Assembly (NCBI GenBank): GCA_027943245.1
Contig: JANDJZ010000049.1
Coordinates: forward strand, 1-46,204
Length of the DNA stretch: 46,204 nt
Origin: Acanthamoeba sp. SK_2022b
Taxonomy: Eukaryota > Discosea > Longamoebia > Acanthamoebidae
Direction: 5' to 3'
This document shows, one piece after another, positions 12,401 through 22,938 of the stretch (positions are counted from its first letter, which is position 1; each line of letters opens with the position of its first letter). Position numbers and translations under genes: made by a program. The notes beneath the pieces were generated by a model. That model saw nothing but the letters and a program-made list of their open reading frames with translations. It made no database searches and was not told the DNA's origin.

Positions 12401-15400
12401 TGTGGCCGATTGAGTGGCTGATGACATGGGAGTCGTGTTCGCTGTCACCGATGGCGTCACCGACCAGCTGGGAGAGCTAGAAGCCGACAGCAGTGAGGGC
12501 GTCGCTGACTGGAAGGGAGTCACGCTGGTTGTGGGCGACTGAGAGGCAGTGGTCGATGGCGTGGTTGGCTGCGTGAGCGACTGTGAAGGAGTCAGGCTGG
12601 CAGTTGGTGACTGAACGACACTGACCAACGGTGTGGTTGACTGAGTCGCAGTCGCGCTTGGCGTGTTCGATCGAGTGGATGTGGCCGATGGCGACTGAAT
12701 GGGAGTGGGAGTGGCGCTTGGCGTCACCGACTGGCTGATTGTGGCTGACGCCGTGACAGTTGCTGTGGCTGACTGAGTGGTCGACGATGTGGGCGTCGTG
12801 GTCGATGTCGCGGAGACTGACGCTGTCGGCGAGGCAGACACCGACGGTGTCACCGACTGCGTGGTCGACGCAAACGGTGTCACTGACGCAGTGACCGACT
12901 GTGAAGGAGTGACGCTCGACGCGACGGACATGCTGGCAGTGGGAGAGCTCGTGGGCGACTGTGTGGGCGTGGCAGTAACCGGCTGCGTGTACGAAGACGT
13001 AGGAGTGACGTTGTGCGTGGTGCTTGCCGTCACTGAGGGCGTACCCGATGTGGTGGACGTGACTGATGAGCTGGGCGAGCGAGAGACAGAGGGCGTCGCT
13101 GACAACGTGCCAGTGGGCGACGGCGTGGTGGACTGAGTGGCCGACTGGGAAGGAGTCGCGCTCAGCGAGGCCGTTGCTGACAGAGAGGCAGTGGTCGACG
13201 GGCTGGCTGACTGAGTTGGCAACTGAGACAGTGTTACGCTGACCGTTGGTGACTGGGCGACACTCATCGACGGTGAAGTCGACGGAGTTGGCGTCGCGCT
13301 TGGCGAGGTCGATGGAGTGGGAGTGGCCGATGGCGAGGTCGACGGAGTGGGAGTGGGAGTGAGAGTGAGAGTGGGAGTGGCCGATGGCGAGGTCGACGGA
13401 GTGGGAGTGGGAGTGGGAGTGAGAGTGGGAGTGGGAGTGGGAGTGGGAGTGGGAGTGGGAGTGGGAGTGGGAGTGGGAGTGGGAGTGGGAGTGGGAGTGG
13501 GAGTGGGAGTGGGAGTGGCGCTTGGCGTCACCGACTGGCTGATTGTGGCTGACGCCGTGACTGCTGCTGTGGCTGACTGAGTGGCCGATGATGTGGGCGT
13601 CACAGTGGAAGTCGTGCTCGCTGTCACCGATGGCGTCACCGACCAGCTGGGAGAGCTCGTTGGTGTCACCGAGGCTGCGGCCGACTGTGAAGGAGTGACG
13701 CTCGACGCGACGGACATGCTGGCAGTGGGAGAGCTCGTGGGCGACTGTGTGGGCGTGGCAGTAACCGGCTGCGTGTACGAAGACGTAGGAGTGACGTTGG
13801 GCGTGGTGCTTGCCGTGGGAGTCCCAGAGGACGACGGCGACAGTGTTGGTGTCACTGATGCCGTGGGGCTTTGAGAAGACGACGGTGACGATGTCGGTGT
13901 CGCTGATCTGGTGGGGCTAACAGAAGATGAGGGGCTCCCTGTCGGGCTTAGAGATATTGAAGGTGACGGCGAAGCTGTCACCGTCGTAATCGAGATGACT
14001 ACGGCGGCCGACGAGAAGCTCTTAGTAGTCGAGTTGTATAGGCGAACCGAAACACTAGTCCCAAGCTGGCCGGCCATGGGGTCGGTGACGGCCCACCGCG
14101 CAGTGCCGTCGAGGTCGGGGCGCTGCGTGAAGCCCCAGGTGCTAGAGGGACCGTGCCAGGCGAGATACATGCCAGCGGGGTGGCCGTAGACGGGCACGCT
14201 GTAGTTGGAGCCCACAAGGTAGTAGATGTCCATGGGGAAGTCGCTGATCGTGCTGCTGAGGAGGAGGGCGCCGGGTGGGTTGGGCCATGGGGAGGGCGAC
14301 GGGGAGGGCGATGAGTCCAGGCAGGTGACTGAGAATGACTGGTTGCCCGGTTGTCGAAAGAACAGGCCCCAGTCGAGATTGTCGAACCTCCCGGTGGAGG
14401 TCTCAATCGTGAGGAAGCTGCCGTTGGTCCAGTTCTGGGGCGGGGCGTGGTTGATGGTCTCAATCATCGCCGGCGACATATTTCCCCCACCGTCGCAGTA
14501 GACCCAGCGGGTGCGCTGGTTATCCCCCGTGAGGCACACGTCTTGTGGGCTGCGCTTGAGACGGTAGATTGGCCAACCGGAAGAATAGCTGCCGTCCCAC
14601 GAGTAGACGCCGTCCAGGGTGTTGTTGTACCACGCCGTAGTCAGGTTGGCGATGAAGTACTGCACGCAGAAGCCCGCGGGCACCTGGTTTGTGCAGTAGG
14701 ATATGATCGGGCTCTGTGCTCGGCCGACACCGGAGTCGCACTTGGTGCAGGAGGTGGCGCCGCTGTTCGACCACGTGCCAGCAGGGCAGGGCTGGCAGCC
14801 GCTCGCGTTACTGAAGAAGCCGGCAAGACAGCTGCACTCGCTTAACGTGAGGGCTCCAGCACGGTTGGTGTTCATGAAGGGCGGGCAGGCGGCGCACTGG
14901 CCGGCGCCCGCGGCGTACATGCGACGAGGGCACGCGTAGGACACGTTCATCAGGATTCTTTCGCCCATGTCTCGCCCGTTCCACATCACCGGGCTCGCGC
15001 TTTGGTCAGATGTGAGGTTCATGAAAGGGGAGCCGGTATCGTTATCCGACAGCAGACTCCTGCTAGTGTCGTTCCACCGGCCGGTGGGGGAGTACTCCAG
15101 GTGGAGCTCGGTGCTGCCCGGCCCGGCCGCCACCCAGTGCTGTGCAGAGCCAACGCGCTCCCAGAGCCCCTTCAGTCTGCCTCCTGCTTGGTAGAAGAGC
15201 ATGCGACGCTGTGTGATGGGCACGCTCGCGCCGCAGGTGAGGTTGACCGTGAACGAGCTGGCGTTCAACTTCACAGCCACCCAGATGGGCTCCGACGGGC
15301 CCACTCCCACCTCGATCCCCATGCATCCGTCCATAGTCGCGTCGTCGGCGCCGGAGCGTGGCGGACAGCCAAAGAAGGCCTGGCAGGGAGGGAAGTAACG

Positions 15401-18400
15401 GAAGATACTGAGCTCGCTCCCGCACGGGCTCACGTTGATGAGGGCGGCCATCTGATACGGAGCGTCAACTCGCAGCACCACCGTGTTCTGACCCACCACG
15501 TTCACGCTTTGCACTTGCCTGATGTCGCAGACGAGCACAGGTACGTCGTTGGCTCCGAGCTGGCAGCCGGCCGAGGTGCAGCCGCGGCCCTCGATGGGCT
15601 CCCCGTTGGGGCGGAGGCGAGTGATGCGGATTGGCAGACCAGACCCCGGCGGATTGGCACTGGTGACCTCGATGAGCACTGGCGCCTGGCCCCCGATGCC
15701 GTAGACGAACGGCAACGACGCGTTGACGTAACCGTCGCGCAGACTCAGCGTGCCAGGCGAGACATCACGAAGCAGGCTCCGGTCGCCCATATTGTAGGGC
15801 ACCGCATACCCAGCGAAGCTGAGTGTCAGGCTCTGCTCCATGACCAGCAGCCCGCGGCCCGCGGAGGGACTCGGTGTGGAGGGGCACCAGCTGAGGTAGA
15901 TCCAGCCGTCGTAGTGCCCCCAGGTGGCGTCGATCGACGGGATGCGCACGGTCTCGAGCGGCAGAGGGCCGTTGTCGGCATCGATGGGCGCCAGCGTGTA
16001 GTTGGACACCGTGGGCGGGCCAGTCGGGTCGTAGGCGGTGAGCGGGTACGAGACCTTGTTGACCACCCAGCCCAGAGCGTCCTGCGACCCGCCATGGTAC
16101 ACCGTGGCGCCCTGGGCACTGCCCATGGTGTCATAGGGACTGCCATACTCCTCGAGGGTTGTAGATGATACCACGTCGTAGCGACTGGCATGCTGTAGCC
16201 CAAAGTTGTGGCCCAGCTCGTGAGTGAAGGCCTGTTTCCAGATCCCCTTGTCGCCGTTAAGCATGAGGGTGACGCCTGGGCAGCTGGAAATGCCGGAAAG
16301 CGACACACTGGTGTTCGGCAGCACAGCGACGTGGTGGAGGTACGAGTCCCAATCGGTCTGGCTGATGCGGCAGGCAGCGACCGAGTGGTTGAGGGCGGCC
16401 TGCTGCGTGGCGTTCATATAAAGGCCAAAGTTGAATGCCGCATTGACTTGCGCCAGTGTGTAATTTATCACGTAGATGCAATCAGGGACGTAAGTGATGT
16501 TCAGCGTCGCGAGTCCGCTGCTCAGACGCTGGATACCCGCCGCCTGGTCGATGACCGCCTGCGGAAACAACGACGTGGTGGCGGTGACGTTCGGTTGGTC
16601 CAAAAATGCTACCCGGAGAAGCACCAGTTTGCGCAGGCCCAGACTCCACTGAGAGTTGTCCAGGCGGCGCCGCGACCTCTGGTGCGAGGCCACTGGCGGG
16701 TAGAGCGGGTCGAGCTGGGCGTAGATGCATTGCGCTCCTGGCATGCGGAAGCCGGTCAGACGATAGGACGCCTCGAAATCCCAGTTGCCAGGGTGGCCTC
16801 GCGTTCCTGTGGTCGGACAGATGCTGTAGTATCTGCGGTCGTCAGATTGGACGCTGTAGGCCTCCAGCGAGCGGCCGTCGGGGAAGGTCGAGCGCCAAAT
16901 CTCCAGCGCCGTCCAGTTCTGTATCGGCGGACTAGCGATGTAGACTTGCACCCGGACTATGTCGTGGATGTGCTGGCCAACAGCTGCGTCATTACCTCCA
17001 CGCTGTCGCTTCGTTTGGCCTTGAGCAGAGCCCGGCGCCCAAACAGCGCCGGCTTGCTTGAGCCAGCGAGATCCTGGAGACACGAAAATGGCTGGAACCC
17101 AATGTGGATGCATGAACACGCGCGGAGTTGGAGGTGAGATGAGCACGCAGAGTGGCACCATCCGAGGAGGAAGAGAGAAAGGAGCGAGTGAACCTACCAT
17201 TGGAGGCTTTGGTTGCCGAGAGCGAGAGCGGTCCGCGCTGGCTCCAGGTGGCGCCCTGCCCAACTAACCTCACTCCCTCGCCAAAGATGGAATGGCCATT
17301 CCGACCTTACCGCAGCCCACCAAGCAGCGCACAAAGTCAGTCTTGTGTCTCTGCCGGCGTGCGTTTACAATGCCTTCGATGCAGAGAGGGGGTTGTCTAC
17401 CGTCGGGCTTGCCAACCACGGTCACACTCGCGCGGCCGGTCTGCTCCCACCAGGATGACGATCCCGACAGCCACACACCTAACGCCGCGATGGCTGAGCA
17501 TCGCTATGGCCTGCCGCAGTGGTGAGGTTTAAATACCGATGGCGGCGTAAGAGAACAACGATAGCTCGCCCTCTTGTTGCCACTTGGCCCCGGCCTCTAA
17601 ATGCACTCCGCTCGCTGCAGTTACCCCCCCCCCAATCGATTGAGTCAGCCAAAAGCGTGGCGCCGTCACCGCTACCGCCGGCACCAGCACAAGGTCGTGG
17701 GCCACGGTACACAAGGATAAAGGTGTCCACGGGTCATCTTGTTCGAGGCTTCCGGAGATGATGGTGGTGAGGGAATGCTCCTCCTGTCGCCAGGTTGCCC
17801 CTGCGGCCACGTGGATCCCCGAAGCGAGGAGCTCCGTGACGGTGACCCGCAAGCTATCCAGGTCTTGCACCAGCGTGCTGCCCTCGCCCACCCGGATCCT
17901 GTTTGGGGGTGGACTCAATAAGTAGACAACAATAAACCAAGAGAAGGGGGCGGAGGATACCTGCGCTAACGACGTCAAGATAACCCCCTTGTATTGTGAA
18001 GAGCGGCGCTGCCACAACCAGCCACTGTCGGCCGCCACTTGCTCGGAGCCGCACGTGACCTTCGACCCTGCGCGGCGATGTCTCCTTCAGAGTCCATTTT
18101 TTGTTCTGTGGTTTGTGTTTCGGGGAGATACAAACTTGAGCGTGACGTTGTTGGCTCGCACAACGGCTGCTGGCCCGTACGGCTCAACAGCTTCAGTGTA
18201 ATCGCCGCTCTCGACGACCACCACGCTGTCTTGCGCTGCTACGGCGAGCGCATGGCTCGTGTGGACAAAATCGCAGCCGTCGCTGCACACCCGCAGACGC
18301 AGAGCGTGGACAAAGGAGCTTGAGTGGAGAGATCGAGTACTCGTCAGGTCGCTGTGGCTAGCGACGGCGCCAGGCTGTAGCACGAGAACAACCAAGGTCG

Positions 18401-18446
18401 CCAAGACTATGGCTACAGTCGCAGAGTTGGCCCCACTGGACGTCAT
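9468..18446 (-). CDS. Giant cell-surface M11 (gametolysin-type) metalloprotease
   Basis: Eight exons (18446-18132, 18084-17961, 17863-17537, 17478-17369, 17350-17311, 17263-17198, 17073-10402, 10345-9468) close in phase to 2,843 residues. A signal peptide ([20 protein letters not shown]) is followed by beta-helix-like coils to about residue 325, with recurring G-A-x-W-x-Q-x-G-x-L-S-L motifs. A zinc site [11 protein letters not shown] (612-622) identifies peptidase family M11. A Cys-rich GCC2/GCC3-like segment ([29 protein letters not shown]) follows, then about 1,180 residues of Ser/Thr/Pro repeats including TPTPTP, a globular ectodomain, one membrane helix (about 2765-2792) and a 51-residue basic cytoplasmic tail. 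Known M11 enzymes degrade cell-wall or matrix protein; here it should be displayed on a heavily O-glycosylated stalk (inference). Junctions of exons 1-3 are the least certain. Confidence 0.8.
13346..13518. repeat. Hexamer (GGGAGT)n coding repeat
   Basis: The unit GGGAGT on the plus strand, interrupted at its left end by GAGAGT variants and two copies of a longer unit with GGTCGACGGAGT, is nearly perfect from about 13421 to 13518. On the minus strand it codes Thr-Pro pairs in the stalk of the metalloprotease, so length changes would keep the frame. Confidence 0.95.
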
Positions 18447-18510
18447 CGCTATCCAGACTCTGGTCTCACCAGTCGGTTCGGCTCCACCGCCTTCGGTTAG
18501 CTGCGTTGGT

Positions 18511-18612
18511 GGAAGATCATTACCTATTTGGTGCCACGAGTTGTTGAAGAAGAAAGAGACATGGAAGATCATTACCTATTTGGTGCCACGAGTTGTTGAA
18601 GAAAGAAAGAGA
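18511..18612. repeat. Tandem duplication, 52-base period
   Basis: Two copies begin at 18511 and 18563; their first 40 bases (starting GGAAGATCATTACCTATTTG) are identical and the purine-rich ends differ slightly. It lies 65 bases upstream of the metalloprotease start codon, so it may sit in its promoter or 5' untranslated region. No coding frame fits it. Confidence 0.95.
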
Positions 18613-18659
18613 GCGGAAGGCAGGAGGACGCGTCTGGTCGAGAGAGGAAAGATAAAGAT

Positions 18660-18965
18660 ATGTCGATGATCTTGGTTTGGTCCCAGCAGGGAAGTGGCGT
18701 GCTGGCGACTCAGATGGCTAGGAGGCACAACAGTGCAGGAGCGGAAAGTCTGGACAGCATTGATTTGGGCTGCTGGCTGGATTGGGTGGCTGCCTCTAAC
18801 TGTGCCAACAGCTTCCTCATGTGGTGTGCAAATCAATGGGATTGAATATCACAACCAGCACACAACTACTTTGGAACCAAGCAAGCAACATGTCATGCCA
18901 ATGTGTCATGCGCACTGGGCAATCGGAATGCCGCTCCCTTACAACACCGCAGGACAGCGGCATCA
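18660..18965. other. AT-richer non-coding island beside tRNA gene
   Basis: The stretch between the duplicated unit and the tRNA has lower GC than its surroundings and resembles in texture the islands at 3010-4560 and 31140-31830. Frames contain codon-like text (for example SLDSIDLGCWLDWVAASNC on the plus strand) but no gene can be built. A decayed element inserted next to a tRNA gene is possible; I see no terminal repeats or target duplication. Confidence 0.3.
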
Positions 18966-18977
18966 AAAAATTATGGA

Positions 18978-19050
18978 GGCGCCATGGCGCAGTCGGCACC
19001 GCGCTCCCCTAGTAAGGGAGAGATCATGGGTTCGATTCCCATTGGCGCCA
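18978..19050 (+). tRNA. tRNA-Thr (anticodon AGT)
   Basis: Seventy-three bases fold as a cloverleaf. The acceptor stem pairs GGCGCCA with TGGCGCC, with A as discriminator. The anticodon stem is CTCCC/GGGAG around loop CTAGTAA, giving anticodon AGT (read as IGT after deamination, for Thr ACN codons). The T arm is ATGGG-TTCGATT-CCCAT. The A box TGGCGCAGTCGG and B box GGTTCGATTCC match the polymerase III consensus. There is no intron, and CCA is not encoded, as expected for a nuclear gene. Confidence 0.97.
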
Positions 19051-19057
19051 TCCTATC

Positions 19058-19063
19058 TTTTTT
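19058..19063 (+). terminator. Polymerase III T-run terminator
   Basis: Six T residues lie eight bases after the tRNA end, the usual termination signal for polymerase III. Confidence 0.85.
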
Positions 19064-19151
19064 CATGGCACTAAAGCGTGGTGCAGCTTTTTTGCCGGCA
19101 CGCAGAGAGCCACCCAACCTGTGTTTCCATCTTCGCACAACAAGAGCCAAG

Positions 19152-19574
19152 ATGGGAAACAAACCGAGCACAGAGCCCACAAGCACTTCAACATCTGCGA
19201 CTGGATCGATCAAACCACCACAGGTGCAGTTCTATCTGCGGAATCTGCGACGATTGGAAGAGGAGATTCTGCCCGAGGAGGAGCGCAACGTGCAGCGAAT
19301 CGAAGAGCTGGCAAAGAAGCCCGTGGAAGATGAACGTGCATCGGGAGCATATGACAAAGAACGCGATGATGAACCTGAAAACGGAAACAAGATTTCGGAG
19401 GCAGAGCGAAGGGAAAAGGAGCGGCTGCTGGCTTATGAGGGCCTGATGCGAAAGCTGGTAGAGACGGACGGGTACAGCGCAGACGACGACGATCTCCGAC
19501 GAAAGCGAAAGGAAGTAGTCGCCAACATCCAGAGCCTCATGGACCGACTCGAAGCCCTGCGTCCTCGGTCCTGA
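19152..19574 (+). CDS. Small, putatively N-myristoylated helical protein
   Basis: One exon codes 140 residues starting MGNKPSTEP, which fits the N-myristoylation rule (Gly2, Ser6). After a Ser/Thr-rich linker the rest is almost all helical and charged, with heptad-like runs such as RRLEEEILPEEERNVQRIEE and EAERREKERLLAYEGLMRK. No family is recognised. It could be a membrane-attached coiled-coil adaptor, which is inference. The start codon lies 101 bases after the tRNA gene, leaving little room for an upstream promoter, so its promoter may overlap the tRNA. The upstream in-frame extension through the tRNA is not credible as coding. Confidence 0.7.
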   Translation: MGNKPSTEPTSTSTSATGSIKPPQVQFYLRNLRRLEEEILPEEERNVQRIEELAKKPVEDERASGAYDKERDDEPENGNKISEAERREKERLLAYEGLMRKLVETDGYSADDDDLRRKRKEVVANIQSLMDRLEALRPRS

Positions 19575-19734
19575 GGGCACCTTCCCACTGCTACTGTTCT
19601 TCGTTTGGTTGGCAACATGCTGCATACACACCACCCCCCTTCTTCCCAACTCCCGACTCATGGCCAAGCGGGTTCAAAGATATGTGCACGTGGGAAGCTT
19701 CTCTTCTTCATCTTCTTCGCTTGACCGAGTGGAG

Positions 19735-21509
19735 CTAGTTGTACTGCTTGCCGGTGAGCAGCGACAGGGCCAGCTGGAGGTTCTGCACGGCGTAGGGCGT
19801 GTCCTCGAATTGCAGGGCGCTGACCGCAAAGCGTGCGTACTGCGTCGTGAAGCGTCAGTTGAGTGCGGCACTGCAACCATCCACACAGCATCACAACCAA
19901 CAGGGGACAACGGTGTGCACCTTCTGCGCCTTCTCCAGCGCCTCGCTCGAAGGCGTGAATCCAGCAGGTGCTGAGCCAGTGCTAGGCGCTGGTGCAGAGA
20001 TGGGGGCCGGAGTCTGAGCCTGAGCAGGAGCAGGAGCTGGCGCCGGTGCCAGAGCTCGAGCAGGGCCGGGAGCTGGCGATGACGAGGGGCCGGGCCGGGC
20101 ACCTGAATGAGGCCCCAGGGACGGAGCAGAAGGTGACGTGGCAGAGTGGCCATGTGAAGGGGCGGGCGAGGATGACCAGTTCATGTTGGGCGAGCCGCTG
20201 CCGCTGCCGGGCCCGCTCGCGGGACCGCTCGGTCTGCCGAAGCCTGGCGCCGGCCCTGATCCTGGCGCAGCGGCAGAGGCCGATGACGATGACGGTACCA
20301 CGGGGAAGAGGGACAACAGCTGCTCGAGCGAGTCATCTGCCGACGTCGGCGCAGCGCCATGTGGTGGCTGTGGCGAGCCCGACATGGGCGCAGGCGCGTA
20401 CGGATTGCCGCCGTCGAACGCGGGCGGCATCGGGAAGTCGTGTGAGGGCGGCGGCGACATGGCAGGGAAATGCGGCGCTGCCGCCGATTGCGACGGCGAC
20501 GATGACGAAGCTGGTGGCGATGCATAGCTCCTCGAGGGCTGGTCGAAGGAGGGAGACGTCGAGGGAATATCAAACCCTCCGCCATTACCGGTGTACCTGT
20601 CGAAAGGGGTGTGCTGCGTGGCAGAGGGGCTGCTGCCGTAGGGTTGGCCCTGAGGCACAGGCGAGCCGCCGTAGAATGGCGGCTGCGCGTGCGACCCGGC
20701 CGATGGAATCGTGGGGAAGCCAGCAGCGGCTGAGAACGGGTCCAAGTCGCCGCCGACAGCGAAGCCGTCGTTCTGTGTGTCCTGGAGCTCGCTGTCGGGA
20801 TGCACCACCGGAATGCCTGCAGCGTTGAGGCATGAGCGATGGCGAGGGCACGCGGAGTGCAGCAAGAGAGAGAGAGAGAGAGTGGAAGAGCGAGCGACCT
20901 TGCTTGATGGCCTTGGTGATCTGCACGGCGCTGTACTTGGCGTACTTGCGCATGTTCTCAATCTCCTCAGGCAGCGGGTCATCGAACTGGCGCAGGACCT
21001 CGAAGAACACAGTCGACGCGTAGAAGTTTCTGTTGGGGAAAGCGAACGCCACGGTCACCAACACAAACAGCAGCCGCACCACCTCGTCGGGGCGTACTTG
21101 GCCGTGTCTCGCGTGGCGAGGCCAGTACGATACTCGTCATCGGCGTGGCCAAATACCTTGATGGCAAAGTTGGTTGCGAACGCCTATGCATCCTCCATGA
21201 AAAGGACACACGCCCATCTCGTAAGCTTTCCATTTCAAACGAAGATTCTGGTTCTTTTTCGTTTCTTACCTTCTGATCTGGGACTTGAGAAAGGGCAGAT
21301 CCGAGCTCGGCGCGGTGCTGTTCGAGACGATCCATGAGGCTGAAGAGGAAAGACTTGCTTGCGGGGTCGTTGCCCTTGATCTTGAGGCCCAGCTGGACGG
21401 CGTAGAGCGAACACAAGTAGCTCATCACCGGCACCTGTCCCCTAAGCTGTCCTGCATGCTTGAGGATGGGAGCCAGCTGCTTAAGCGTGGGTGGCACCTG
21501 GCCTTCCAT
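19735..21509 (-). CDS. VTA1: VTA1/LIP5, Vps4 cofactor of ESCRT-III recycling
   Basis: Five exons (21509-21270, 21183-21098, 21029-20899, 20816-19921, 19839-19735) give 485 residues in phase. The N-terminal half carries the tandem MIT-like helices of the family, with PVMSYLCSLYAVQLGLKI, AFATNFAIKVFGHADDEYR, FYASTVFFEVLRQF and IENMRKYAKYSAVQITKAIK. A long Pro/Ser/Gly/Ala-rich linker follows, longer than in yeast or human. The last 40 residues are the Vta1 C-terminal domain (SEALEKAQKYARFAVSALQF, then DTPYAVQNLQLALSLLTGKQ), which binds and stimulates the AAA ATPase Vps4. The protein acts in the cytoplasm on endosomes, where it helps to disassemble ESCRT-III. Exon 2 starts directly after a TAG acceptor that would be a stop if read. 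Confidence 0.93.
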
Positions 21510-22390
21510 CTTCTGTCTTGGCTGTTTTTCGTTTCTGTTCGTTTTTTTGTTTTTGTTTTTGTTTTTGTTTTTGTTTGTTTTATTTTGTTTGCGGTGACGC
21601 AGCCTGCTTCAGGCCAGGACGGGGACCGATAGCACAGAGTGCGAGCAATGAGCCGTCGTTAGCTGCCATCATCATCTTCCCCTATACAAGAAGGAAGGAG
21701 TAAGTCCACACCAAACAAAGGAGGTAGTGAATGCAGCGGCGTGCGTGGAGCGAGCTGTTGACAGCGCAGCGCGCACACAGTTGCACCACACGCGCTGCGC
21801 TCCATAAGCATGCACCGTCACTGTGGCCACTGCAGTGAACATCCTCGGTTGTTCGTACCGTCTAACAAAAGGCGAAGAAGAGCAGAGGGTCGAAGAGGGG
21901 CATAGGGAGTGGCCAAGCTCAAAGCGGGAGTGGGTGACACCGTGATGTTGGCCTTGCGGTTACTGCTTCGCGCGCTTCGACTGCGCAAGTAGCTTGTTAA
22001 AAAAACAATAAATAAATAAAAATTAATAACAGGACTAAATGGACAGGAATCTTACCTCGATGAAGTTGAAGGATGGCTAGGAATTGAGGAAGAAGAGGAA
22101 GTGGAGAAACGGCCCCTGGATGAAGTTGCAGTCGAAGAGCCCGATGCGCCGGCAAATGAGCGAGCCGCGGTCGTGCGTGTTGCTGCCGCTGCGCCAAAGC
22201 GGCGAGCGGAGGTGGCAGCGCCTCTGCGTGCGCTCGCTTGCATCTCTCACGTTTCGATCTCGCAGCTGAATGGTTTCGTTACCCTCCCTTTTCTTTTCCT
22301 TCTTTCAACTCCGCTTGCCCGCTCACGTAGACGCCTTGGCGAAGAAGTGTGGCAGCGCAGGTGCACAAGGGTACATAAAAGGATTGCTGT
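21510..22390. other. 881-base stretch without a confident gene
   Basis: This is the upstream flank of VTA1 and the downstream flank of the YwbE-like gene. It holds a (TTTTTG)-type T-rich run at about 21540-21590 on the plus strand and an AT-rich stretch at 22000-22035. On the minus strand an open piece (about 22260-22055, GSLICRRIGLFDCNFIQGPF) ends before a GTAAGA donor-like site near 22055 and could be a stray or 5' exon, but no complete model can be built. Confidence 0.4.
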
Positions 22391-22819
22391 CTATAGGGAC
22401 AGATGAAAGGACATAGCGGGGAGAGGAGAGGGGTGAATGGCCACCACTCGCCCGACGCTGCCGTCCTGCAGCCGCACCTTTATGCCGTGCGGGTGGTAGC
22501 TGGAATTAGTGAGGATGACCTTCACCACGCCCTTCTTGTGCGGGTCGTCCTCAAACTTGGTAGATACGGTTACCACCGAGCCAGTCTTGACGTATTGTTT
22601 GTGCTTGCCCATGTGTTCGGCCTCGTGCTGGTCCGCTTGTGCCTTAATAATGCCCTCAACCTGCGCCAGCAGCCTGTCTCGCTCTTCCGTGACCTGGTTC
22701 AATTGGGCCAACGTCTGCTGCAGTAGGCCGAGAAGCTCTGCCTTCTTCCATCCACTCATTCGCATGCCGTTCTGTCCGAGCTCTCCCAGGCTCACCTTCT
22801 TCTGCACGAGCGTCATACC
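22391..22819 (-). CDS. YwbE/DUF2196-like protein with coiled-coil N-terminus
   Basis: An uninterrupted frame of 142 residues from the ATG at 22819. The C-terminal part reads HKKGVVKVILTNSSYHPHGI then KVRLQDGSVGRVVAI, which matches the short beta domain of the YwbE family (DUF2196), best known from bacteria and fungi, of unknown function. Bacterial members are only about 65 residues; here some 75 residues precede the domain, containing a helix WKKAELLGLLQQTLAQLNQV likely to form a coiled coil. A TAG acceptor-like site lies just upstream of the ATG, so an extra 5' exon is possible, as is a start at the Met at 22765. It is 119 bases downstream of the methyltransferase gene on the same strand. 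Confidence 0.7.
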   Translation of the reverse strand, partial: GMTLVQKKVSLGELGQNGMRMSGWKKAELLGLLQQTLAQLNQVTEERDRLLAQVEGIIKAQADQHEAEHMGKHKQYVKTGSVVTVSTKFEDDPHKKGVVKVILTNSSYHPHGIKVRLQDGSVGRVVAIHPSPLPAMSFHLSL

Positions 22820-22938
22820 GTCACCCACTACAGAAAATTCGTGATGAGCAGCCACCCGCAATAATGGTCAGATGTGTGGAAGGGGCCGGAGCAAAGTTCT
22901 TCGTTAATTTGGAGGAAGGGTGGACCGTTTGAAGAACT

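Noticed and set aside
13346..13518. CRISPR array or satellite
   Set aside because: The units are six bases with no spacers and lie within a coding exon of a eukaryotic gene.
10938..13874. Plus-strand frames rich in Val/Gly/Asp opposite the protease stalk
   Set aside because: They mirror the Ser/Thr/Pro repeat codons on the minus strand and have no independent motif or splice support.
17270..17501. Independent start of the protease gene at the ATG at 17501 with a hydrophobic leader
   Set aside because: That frame stops near 17399, while the other frame continues the beta-helix coils and joins both neighbours in phase.
21181..21190. In-frame TAG in VTA1 as a sign of a pseudogene
   Set aside because: The TAG is the last part of an intron acceptor; splicing there gives the correct phase and family sequence.
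21997..22243. Two short minus-strand frames upstream of VTA1
   Set aside because: Both are low-complexity (Ala/Ser or Leu/Pro) and overlap in different frames; no start, phase and stop make a gene.
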